Source of the DNA: Pirellulales bacterium
Lineage (GTDB): Bacteria > Planctomycetota > Planctomycetia > Pirellulales > Thermoguttaceae
Reading direction: 5' to 3'
Assembly (NCBI GenBank): GCA_030617125.1
Contig: JAUWWA010000042.1
Coordinates: 1-9,248 of the forward strand
DNA: 9,248 nt
Shown: piece by piece, positions 1 to 4,983 of the stretch
How the letters are laid out: each line of letters starts with the position of its first letter
Position numbering within the stretch: position 1 is the stretch's first letter
Position numbers and translations under genes: made by a program
The notes under the pieces: model-generated
What the model was told of the DNA's origin: nothing
What the model saw: only the letters and a program-made list of their open reading frames with translations
Databases searched by the model: none

Positions 1-568
1 CGTCGAAAATGATCAACCCGAACCGGTTGCCCAGCTTCTCCATGTGGATGCAGGCGCTGTCGTAGGTGGTAGCCGAGACGGGGCGGACGCGGAACACGTT
101 GTCGCCGATGATCCCGGCGTCGTAGTGCAGGGCGGCAAGAATCCGCCGGTGCCACTGGTACATCAGGTCGCGAACCGGGGCGACCACGAGCGTGGCGACG
201 GACGCTTGGGCCATGATCGACAAGGCGATCTCGGTCTTGCCGGTGCCGGTCGGCATGACGATGCAACCTCGCCGCGTCTTGTTCCATGCCTCGACCGCCG
301 CCTTCTGTTCGGCACGAAGCCGGTGGATTTCGACGCGCGGCCAACGGACCGGCCGCCACGCGGCGACGTTGTCTTCGTGCACAGCGGCCTGCCGGCGCAA
401 CCGCTCTGAGACCGCGGCGTACTCGATCGCATCACAGCGCCACGCACCGACGCGGTGATCCCAAACCCACGGCGTCGCCCCAAAGACGCGAGAGACCTCT
501 TCGCGCGGCATCCCCTCCAAAACCAGCGTTCCTCCGGAGAAGGCGAGATTCGCCATTTTGGCGCCCAT
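1..568 (-). CDS. XPB-like superfamily II DNA helicase, N-terminal part (cut by left edge)
   Basis: This is an open frame of 189 codons read leftward off the window edge, so the C-terminal helicase lobe is not visible. Residues 1-80 form a small N-terminal region (WVWDHRVGAWRC at 34-45) of the kind that precedes the motor in archaeal and bacterial XPB/Ssl2 homologues. The motor follows: HRLRAEQ at 82-88 (Q-motif position), Walker A PTGTGKT at 106-112, motif Ia VVAPVRDLMYQW at 128-139, TTYDS at 167-171, and IIFD at 186-189, where motif II (DExH) begins as the window ends. Such proteins are ATP-driven DNA translocases linked to repair or nuclease partners. The ATG at 568 is chosen because a long GGAGAG-rich purine tract lies just upstream. 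The gene lies 91 bases after argJ on the same strand and may be read from the same transcript. Codons are clean throughout. The exact subfamily is inferred from motifs. Confidence 0.85.
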   Translation of the reverse strand, partial: MGAKMANLAFSGGTLVLEGMPREEVSRVFGATPWVWDHRVGAWRCDAIEYAAVSERLRRQAAVHEDNVAAWRPVRWPRVEIHRLRAEQKAAVEAWNKTRRGCIVMPTGTGKTEIALSIMAQASVATLVVAPVRDLMYQWHRRILAALHYDAGIIGDNVFRVRPVSATTYDSACIHMEKLGNRFGLIIFD

Positions 569-573
569 GATGA

Positions 574-599
574 CTCTCCTCTCTCCTCTCCCTTTCTCC
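574..599 (-). promoter_or_regulatory. 26-base purine tract acting as ribosome binding site of the helicase gene
   Basis: On the minus strand every base from 599 down to 574 is A or G, with several GGAGAG-type cores, and the tract ends 5 bases before the ATG at 568. It offers several overlapping Shine-Dalgarno matches and decides the start chosen for the helicase. Most other genes in the window have weak or no such site. Confidence 0.55.
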
Positions 600-659
600 G
601 TGGCGAGGAACGCAGCTCATATCCGGTATTCCGCCCGGAACCGGTCGATGTCCCGTTCG

Positions 660-1853
660 TCATGTGTGGTAATCGGCATTGAGCCGGACGTATTCGGCAG
701 TCAGGTCGGCGGTCCAGAACCGCGCGGCCGCGCCGCCTTCGCCCAGTTCGAGCCGGATCAGCGTGTCGCGGTTGTTGCGGATGGAATCGGAAACGGCCCC
801 CGCGTCAAACGCGACCGGAATTCCATGCCGGTAGAGCGGCGCGTGGTTGACGTGCAGGCTGACGGCGCCGGGATCGAACGGCACGCCGGCATATCCGGCC
901 GCCGAGACGATCCGACCCCAGTTGGGATCGGCGCCCGCGATTGCCGTCTTCACGAGCACGCTGTTGGCGACGGTCTTGGCGATTTGCCGGGCCGACTGGC
1001 GGTCGGCACAGCCGGCCACCTCTATCGTGATCAAATGCGTCGCGCCTTCGGCGTCGGCGGCAATCGTCTTGGCCAGTTCGACGCACAGTCCGTCCAATGC
1101 CCCGCCGAATGCCGTCAGGTCGTCGTCGGCGAGTGCTTCACCGCCAGCGGCGCCGTTGGCCAGAAGCAGCACCGTATCGCTGGTGCTGGTATGTCCTTCG
1201 ACGCTGATGCAATTGAAGCTCTCGTCCACGGCCTCGCTCAGCGCGGTTTGGGCGGTCGGCGGCGCCAGCGGCGCATCGGTGAGGACAATCGCCAGCATGG
1301 TGGCCATGTTCGGCCCGATCATCGCGGCGCCCTTGGCCAGGCCGGTGATTTTGATTTCGCAGTCGGCGAGTTTCACGGTGCGTCCGGCCAGTTTGTGGAC
1401 GGTATCGGTGGTCATCATGCCGCAGGCGGCGGAAACGAGCGATGGTTCGTTCGAGCCGAGCTTCACGGCGGCCGCCGTGATCCCCTGCTCAATCTTGTCC
1501 ATGGGCAGGCACTCGCCGATGACGCCGGTCGACATGACCAGCGCCTGGTCTTCTTCGGCCCCACAGGCGGCGGCGGCCAAGGCGGCCATCCTGCGAGCAT
1601 CCTGCATGCCCCGCTCACCCGTGCACGCGTTAGCGTTGCCCGAATTGACCACCACCACGCGGACTCGATTGCTCGGCGTCCGCTGCCGATCGAGCGCGAC
1701 CGGGGCGCCGTGGACGACGTTCCGTGTGTAAACGCCGGCGGCCGTGGCCGGCGCCTCCGACATGATCAGCGTCAGGTCTTGCTTCCGCGGATCGCTCTTG
1801 ATCCGGCAGTGGACACCGGCCAGCAGAAACCCCTTGGGAACGGGAATACTCAC
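660..1853 (-). CDS. argJ: ArgJ, bifunctional glutamate N-acetyltransferase / ornithine acetyltransferase
   Basis: The 397-residue protein moves the acetyl group from N-acetylornithine to glutamate and may also use acetyl-CoA. This closes the acetyl cycle of arginine synthesis in the cytosol. Family marks are visible in order: NSGNANACTG at 70-79, STGVIG at 108-113 (oxyanion-hole Thr-Gly), GPNMATML at 180-187, EGHTSTSDT at 219-227, DPNWGRI at 309-315, and the usual NADY-type C-terminus. In this family the precursor cuts itself between Ala and Thr of the MATML motif. That gives chains 1-184 and 185-397, with Thr185 as nucleophile. The length is normal for ArgJ. The start is a GTG at 1853, overlapping the argC stop as GTGA, which indicates translational coupling. 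EGHTSTSDT replaces the more usual DGDTSTNDT. The monofunctional or bifunctional state cannot be read from sequence alone. Confidence 0.96.
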   Translation of the reverse strand: MSIPVPKGFLLAGVHCRIKSDPRKQDLTLIMSEAPATAAGVYTRNVVHGAPVALDRQRTPSNRVRVVVVNSGNANACTGERGMQDARRMAALAAAACGAEEDQALVMSTGVIGECLPMDKIEQGITAAAVKLGSNEPSLVSAACGMMTTDTVHKLAGRTVKLADCEIKITGLAKGAAMIGPNMATMLAIVLTDAPLAPPTAQTALSEAVDESFNCISVEGHTSTSDTVLLLANGAAGGEALADDDLTAFGGALDGLCVELAKTIAADAEGATHLITIEVAGCADRQSARQIAKTVANSVLVKTAIAGADPNWGRIVSAAGYAGVPFDPGAVSLHVNHAPLYRHGIPVAFDAGAVSDSIRNNRDTLIRLELGEGGAAARFWTADLTAEYVRLNADYHT

Positions 1854-2857
1854 AGGGCAGTCGTCTCCGGATAATCGTACATGATATTGAAGTTTTGCAC
1901 GGCTGCGCCGGAGGCGCCCTTAATCAGGTTGTCGATGCAACTGATCGTCAGGACCCGGCCGCGAACGACCCGGGCAGTGACGTCACAGAAGTTCGTCGCC
2001 CACGAGTCTTTTGTGCCGGGCAAATGGTCCACCACGCGGACAAACGGCTCGTCGGCGTAGAAGTCGCGCAGCGTTTCGAGCACTTTTTCCTCGCTCGGTT
2101 CGGCGGCGGGTTGGGAGTAGGTGGTCGTGAGGATGCCGCGGTCCATGGGCACCAGGTGGGGCGAGAAAACAACTTCCACCGCCGTGCCGGCTACGGTGCT
2201 GAGGATCTGGTCCATTTCGGGCGTGTGTCGGTGCCGGCCGAGATTGTAGGCCGAAACGCTCTCGTTGCATTCGGGGTAATGGGTGGTCAGCCTGGGTGTG
2301 CGCCCGGCGCCTGAAACGCCCGTCTTCGAATCGACGATGATCCCCTGCGGCTCGATCAGTCCCGCTTTCAACAGCGGTGCCAGCGGCAATATCGCCGACG
2401 TGGGAAAACAGCCCGGGTTCGCCACCAGCGGGGCATCGCCAATCCCGTCGCGGAACAGCTCGGGCAGCCCGTAAACCACCTTACCCAGCCGCTCGGGATC
2501 CGGATGTTTCTGGTTGTACCAGGTGGCGAAGACCTCCGGGTCGTCGAGCCGGTAGTCGGCACTGAAATCAACCACCCGCGTCCCGGCGTCCAGCAGGTGC
2601 GGCACCAGCGAAGCGCTCACCCCGTGCGGCAGGCAGCAGAAGACGCAATCGGCGCGTGCGGCGACCTCAGCCGGGCTGAGCTTCTCCACACAGAGATCCA
2701 ACCGGCCGGCCAGCGAAGGGTGGATCATCGCCACGTGGGGCCACCCTTCGTGCAGGTCGGTGACCGCGACGATCTCTACGTCGGTGTGACGCAGCAATAT
2801 CTTGATCAGTTCCAGTGCGGTGTAGCCCGCGGCTCCGAGAATGGCAATCCTAGTCAT
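1850..2857 (-). CDS. argC: ArgC, N-acetyl-gamma-glutamyl-phosphate reductase
   Basis: The 335-residue protein performs the NADPH-dependent reduction of N-acetylglutamyl phosphate to the semialdehyde, the third step of arginine synthesis. The N-terminus MTRIAILGAAGYTALEL has the dinucleotide-binding GAAGYT at 8-13. The catalytic Cys150 sits in ANPGCFPTSA at 147-155. KTGVSGAGR is at 178-186, and HRHTPEMDQ at 209-217 carries the conserved catalytic histidine. The C-terminal DNLIKGASGAAVQN motif is also present. The frame is open for 53 more codons upstream (to 3016), but that stretch has no ArgC character. The ATG at 2857 gives the family's usual N-terminus, although no good Shine-Dalgarno site precedes it. 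The gene leads the argC-argJ pair, with a possible promoter about 58 bases upstream of its start codon. Confidence 0.96.
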   Translation of the reverse strand: MTRIAILGAAGYTALELIKILLRHTDVEIVAVTDLHEGWPHVAMIHPSLAGRLDLCVEKLSPAEVAARADCVFCCLPHGVSASLVPHLLDAGTRVVDFSADYRLDDPEVFATWYNQKHPDPERLGKVVYGLPELFRDGIGDAPLVANPGCFPTSAILPLAPLLKAGLIEPQGIIVDSKTGVSGAGRTPRLTTHYPECNESVSAYNLGRHRHTPEMDQILSTVAGTAVEVVFSPHLVPMDRGILTTTYSQPAAEPSEEKVLETLRDFYADEPFVRVVDHLPGTKDSWATNFCDVTARVVRGRVLTISCIDNLIKGASGAAVQNFNIMYDYPETTAL

Positions 2858-2914
2858 GGCGTCTGGATGGTGTTCGAGGTCAAAGTACAGATAGCTTACT
2901 GACGATGACCAGGT

Positions 2915-2920
2915 AGTATA
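2915..2920 (-). promoter_or_regulatory. Candidate -10 box for argC
   Basis: TATACT on the minus strand lies 58 bases before the argC ATG and matches five of six bases of the sigma-70 -10 consensus. No good -35 match stands 16-18 bases further upstream, so this rests on one hexamer and on its position. The same hexamer lies upstream of the PilZ gene. Confidence 0.3.
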
Positions 2921-3020
2921 CCCATGCGCCGCCGACTCCGCCAAGGGGCTGGTGGTCGGCGGCTGCCCGATGCGGCTTCGCGACGGCATCCTTGGCCTAA
3001 CGGAGCCCTGGCCCAAAGGA

Positions 3021-3094
3021 TTCAGGGTTCAGGACTCAGGGTTTAGGACTCCGGGGCAAGGCTCCAAAGCAAAATCCTGAACCCTGAACCCTGA
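3021..3094. repeat. Inverted pair of degenerate heptamer arrays (TTCAGGG type)
   Basis: From 3021 to 3055 the plus strand reads as five consecutive 7-base units: TTCAGGG, TTCAGGA, CTCAGGG, TTTAGGA, CTCCGGG. After about 20 bases, 3075-3094 carries three units of the same heptamer in the opposite orientation (TCCTGAACCCTGAACCCTGA). TCAGGGTTCAGGA at 3022-3034 and TCCTGAACCCTGA at 3075-3087 are perfect 13-bp inverted copies, so the DNA or RNA can fold into a long stem. The origin is unknown. It lies upstream of argC but outside any gene. Confidence 0.7.
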
Positions 3095-3153
3095 CCACTT
3101 GACCCCCCCAAGATCGAACTCGCGTACTTTGCCAAGAAAACCACAACAAAAGA

Positions 3154-3181
3154 GCCCCGCCCTGGAATATCAGGACGAGGC
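3154..3181 (-). terminator. Hairpin followed by T-rich stretch on the minus strand (candidate terminator)
   Basis: The arms 3154-3164 (GCCCCGCCCTG) and 3171-3181 (CAGGACGAGGC) pair over 11 bp when G-T pairs are allowed on the minus-strand transcript. The loop is 6 bases. Read on the minus strand the stem is followed by TCTTTTGTTG. That fits an intrinsic terminator for a minus-strand transcript arriving from the right, although no convincing gene lies there. On the plus strand the following bases (TTCTCTCATT) make a weaker terminator. Confidence 0.4.
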
Positions 3182-3191
3182 TTCTCTCATT

Positions 3192-3284
3192 GGTGGGCCC
3201 AGGCAATACGAAGGACCGCTACCGGTCCCCCGTGCGAATCGTAGGGGGACAAACGATCGAGCCCACCGGCCACTGAACAGTGGC
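3192..3284. other. Cluster of strong, partly exclusive hairpins; possible structured RNA of unknown type
   Basis: Four perfect stems fall within 93 bases. GGTGGGC (3192-3198) pairs with GCCCACC (3261-3267) and encloses two hairpins. The first is GGACCG-CTAC-CGGTCC (3213-3228). The second pairs GTCCCCC (3225-3231) with GGGGGAC (3244-3250) across a 12-base loop. These two share bases 3225-3228, so only one can form at a time. GCCACT-GAAC-AGTGGC (3269-3284) follows directly. There is no convincing reading frame here. Overlapping alternative stems are typical of regulatory RNAs, but I could not match the region to RNase P, tmRNA, SRP, 6S or a known riboswitch. The strand is undecided: the hairpin and T-rich stretch at 3154-3181 favours minus. 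Confidence 0.35.
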
Positions 3285-3436
3285 ATAGGTAAGGAAAATG
3301 CTAACTGCCCGAGGAGTGCAATCACCGTGCCGGGCACGACACGTTCCGGGAGGCCATCCATCAAGAAACGCCGCATGTCGTTATACGGAAGGCACTTATG
3401 CTTTTCGTCCGGCATTCGGATCGGACGGCGCGCCTC

Positions 3437-3499
3437 GGGCGAAACGTCGCCCTTTCGCCCCGCGGCGGCTGCCGCGTTGCCGAAAGCCGACCGCCGCGG
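3437..3499. repeat. GC-rich hairpin pair in the gene-free stretch
   Basis: GGGCGAAA (3437-3444) pairs perfectly with TTTCGCCC (3453-3460). A competing shorter hairpin, GGGCGA-AACG-TCGCCC (3437-3452), uses the same left arm. Immediately after, CCGCGGCGG (3460-3468) and CCGCCGCGG (3491-3499) form a perfect 9-bp stem around 22 bases. The rest of 3285-3549 shows a short CGTGC-CGG-GCACG hairpin (3326-3338) and nothing else I can support. No promoter, tRNA or gene is visible in it. Confidence 0.45.
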
Positions 3500-3549
3500 T
3501 TGCTTGCTAATGCTTCGGCGAGCGCCTATCCTGTAACAGTCCACCCCCC

Positions 3550-3699
3550 TACAACTTCCCCGATGGCGAGCTGCAATTGCCGGCAATAGGCCGTAAGATC
3601 GTCTCCAGCCGACTGCTCACCGGCGGCAAGGTCGAGGTGCGGCAAGACGATAAATCCGTCACGATCATCGTGCTCGAACTCGACGCCCCGGCGTCCTAA
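3550..3699 (+). pseudogene. Startless 3' remnant of a gene, resembling the C-terminal tail of a glycoside hydrolase (alpha-L-fucosidase type)
   Basis: Bases 3550-3696 encode 49 residues of protein-like sequence, from YNFPDGELQLPAIGRKIVSS to a tail ending IIVLELDAPAS, followed by TAA at 3697. Frame use is good (GGC, CTG, GTC, ATC codons). Upstream, the same frame degrades at a run of C and meets a stop at 3508 without any ATG or GTG, so the gene has lost its 5' part. The pattern of a set of short strands with LLTGGKVEV and a final IIVLELD resembles the C-terminal beta-sandwich end of GH29 alpha-L-fucosidases. That link is from memory of the family and is only moderately sure. The step from VRQDD straight to SVTIIVLELD may hide an internal deletion, as such tails are usually longer there. 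Confidence 0.5.
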
Positions 3700-3702
3700 C
3701 AC

Positions 3703-3756
3703 AAAGCCGCGACCGGTGGTCGCGCCCGCGAATTAGCGACCAACGGTCGCGGCTTT
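3703..3756. terminator. Long near-perfect hairpin built from nested palindromes, just before mobA
   Basis: Arms 3703-3723 and 3736-3756 are 21 bases each and complementary at all but one position, around a 12-base loop. They begin AAAGCCGCGACC and end GGTCGCGGCTTT, giving a short A-run and T-run at the ends as in bidirectional terminators. Each arm is itself a small palindrome (GCGACC-GGT-GGTCGC and GCGACC-AAC-GGTCGC), so two small hairpins can replace the long one. It follows the remnant's stop by 3 bases and would end its transcript. It also ends only 8 bases before the mobA start codon. Confidence 0.6.
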
Positions 3757-3764
3757 ATGGAATA

Positions 3765-4388
3765 GTGGATACCACCTTGAAATGCGCTGGAATCGTTCTC
3801 TGTGGCGGCGAAAGTCGGCGGATGGGTCGGCCCAAGGCGATGCTGCCCTTCGGCCGTGAGACGATGCTCGCGCGCGTCGTGCGGTTGCTGGGCGAGGCGG
3901 TCGATCCGGTAGTCGTGGTGGCGGCCGCCGGGCAGGCGCTTCCCGAGTTGCCGCCGGATGTCGAAGTCCTCCGCGACCGGCACGAAGACTGTGGACCGCT
4001 TGAGGGTCTGGCGGTCGGTTTGCGGGCGATTGCCCCTGAAGCCGAGGCCGCCTTCGCAACCGGCTGCGACGTGCCACTGCTTCTGCCGGAGTTCGTCCGA
4101 CAGATGATCGAACTCTCGGTCGGATACGACATTGCCGTGCCGCGGGTGGACGGCTTCGACGAGCCCCTGGCGGCCGTCTATCGCACGTGCGTTCTGCCCC
4201 GCGCGGAGGCGCTGTTGGACCGCGGGCGGTTGCGTCCGGCATTCCTATTCGACGAGGTCTCCACGCGGCGTGTTACGGCCGACGAGTTGGCTGACGTAGA
4301 CCCGAAGCTGCAAAGCCTGGCGAACGTGAACACCCCGGCCGACTACCGGGCGGCATTGGTCGAAATCGGCGGCAGCAGACCCGCCTGA
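3765..4388 (+). CDS. mobA: MobA-like molybdenum cofactor guanylyltransferase
   Basis: The 207-residue cytosolic nucleotidyltransferase would join GMP from GTP to molybdopterin, making the guanine dinucleotide cofactor used by DMSO-reductase-type enzymes. Residues 12-24 carry the family's LxGGxSxRMGxxK loop (LCGGESRRMGRPK), with Lys24 for the nucleotide. CGPLEGLAVGL is at 76-86, the metal-binding Asp102 sits in GCDVPLL at 100-106, EPLAAVYR is at 133-140, and the C-terminal NVNTPADY is at 187-194. The length is typical of MobA. The start is a GTG at 3765. No good Shine-Dalgarno site exists because a long hairpin occupies the space before it. A TTG at 3777 is an alternative start. The 3' end overlaps the opposing PilZ gene by 46 bases. 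No other molybdenum cofactor genes are visible, so a related MobA-type nucleotidyltransferase cannot be ruled out. Confidence 0.85.
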   Translation: MDTTLKCAGIVLCGGESRRMGRPKAMLPFGRETMLARVVRLLGEAVDPVVVVAAAGQALPELPPDVEVLRDRHEDCGPLEGLAVGLRAIAPEAEAAFATGCDVPLLLPEFVRQMIELSVGYDIAVPRVDGFDEPLAAVYRTCVLPRAEALLDRGRLRPAFLFDEVSTRRVTADELADVDPKLQSLANVNTPADYRAALVEIGGSRPA

Positions 4389-4801
4389 AAGCTCACCGAC
4401 TTCAGTTCCGGGTGGTCGCCGACGTGGACCATTTCGGTCAACCGGAACCCGAGTTGGTGGAAGCCGCCGCCAAGCGGATTGAGGTGCTTGGCCTTGCCGC
4501 GGGCGAACGTCATGTCAGCTTCCCGGCGGAAGCCGATGACGACGTCGTCCAGGGCGATCGGCTCGTCGAGCACGATGGCCAGGCCCGTGTTCGAGAATTC
4601 CTTGGTCACCACGTTGAAGGCTTCGCTGGGTTGCGGCCGACCGCCTTTGATGGGGATAATGAGCACGACGATCGTGAGGTTCACGCGGCGATCGAGTCGC
4701 GGTCCCTCGATCATGGCGATGAGTTCCGGGCAGTTGTTGTTGACCAAATTGTGGATGAAGCCCTGGACTCGCAGGTCTTTCCTTCGCGCAAATAGCGGCA
4801 T
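4343..4801 (-). CDS. Stand-alone PilZ-domain protein (probable cyclic-di-GMP sensor)
   Basis: This 152-residue protein is soluble, with no signal peptide or membrane helix. RLDRR at 35-39 fits the RxxxR loop. EFSNTG at 68-73 fits the [D/N]xSxxG motif of PilZ with Glu in the first position. Both fall in the expected order and are followed by the hydrophobic strands of a small beta-barrel. PilZ proteins bind cyclic di-GMP and pass the signal to partners in motility, adhesion or exopolysaccharide control. Here the partner is unknown. The ATG at 4801 is chosen because GGAG stands 8 bases upstream. An upstream TTG at 4840 would add 13 unconvincing residues. The gene is convergent with mobA and divergent from the UroD-like gene. 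The Asp/Asn-to-Glu change leaves ligand binding uncertain. Confidence 0.7.
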   Translation of the reverse strand: MPLFARRKDLRVQGFIHNLVNNNCPELIAMIEGPRLDRRVNLTIVVLIIPIKGGRPQPSEAFNVVTKEFSNTGLAIVLDEPIALDDVVIGFRREADMTFARGKAKHLNPLGGGFHQLGFRLTEMVHVGDHPELKSVSFQAGLLPPISTNAAR

Positions 4802-4844
4802 AAATCGGTCTCCGGTGGATGGCGTTTCCGACGGCAACAAATCA

Positions 4845-4850
4845 AGTATA
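4845..4850 (-). promoter_or_regulatory. Candidate -10 box for the PilZ gene
   Basis: TATACT on the minus strand lies 43 bases before the PilZ ATG at 4801. It matches five of six bases of the -10 consensus. No clear -35 is present at the right distance. Confidence 0.35.
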
Positions 4851-4886
4851 GGTTACCGATCGGCGTGAGCGTCCCCTTGGAGGGAG

Positions 4887-4915
4887 TTGACGCATTTTGT
4901 CCGATGACATAGTTT
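4887..4915 (+). promoter_or_regulatory. Candidate promoter for the UroD-like gene
   Basis: TTGACG at 4887-4892 matches five of six bases of the -35 consensus. TAGTTT at 4910-4915 is a weak -10, 17 bases downstream. CATAGT at 4908-4913 is an alternative with 15-base spacing. The pair sits in the divergent gap between the PilZ and UroD-like genes, about 70 bases before the chosen start. The call is tentative because planctomycete promoters are poorly defined. Confidence 0.3.
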
Positions 4916-4983
4916 TCCCATTCGACGGCCGCTTGCCACGGAAGCCGGAAATTGCCAGAATCTGCTGACTGACAGGAATGACG

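Noticed and set aside
558..1874. A 438-codon plus-strand frame opposite argJ.
   Set aside because: It is an antisense shadow of a certain argJ in high-GC DNA, and its product is low-complexity Gly/Arg/His-rich.
2858..3016. A 53-codon N-terminal extension of argC.
   Set aside because: It has no ArgC similarity, covers a likely promoter, and the normal family start is the ATG at 2857.
3021..3055. Similarity of the heptamer repeat to plant-type telomere repeats (TTTAGGG).
   Set aside because: The window is clearly bacterial. The units are degenerate and arranged as an inverted pair inside a chromosome segment.
3154..3250. tmRNA end on the minus strand: GGGCCCACCA followed by a terminator-like hairpin.
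   Set aside because: No T-arm pairs correctly before it, no matching 5' acceptor strand is found, and no tag reading frame ending in LAA-type residues is visible.
3192..3345. RNase P RNA-like stretch: GAGCCCACCG, a short hairpin, GGCATAGGTAA, then CCCGAGGAGTGCAA.
   Set aside because: The order recalls the P10-P12 part of RNase P, but the universally conserved GAGGAAAGTCC segment upstream and the ACAGAACCCGGCTTAT segment downstream are both absent.
3170..3586. A 138-codon minus-strand frame whose stop lies in the loop of the hairpin at 3154-3181.
   Set aside because: Composition is rich in Arg, Ser and Ala without a recognisable domain. Codon choice is mixed and it runs through several strong hairpins. 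It is more likely a chance frame.
3550..3765. A molybdenum cofactor riboswitch in front of mobA.
   Set aside because: The space is taken by the gene remnant and a simple long hairpin. No riboswitch core could be recognised.
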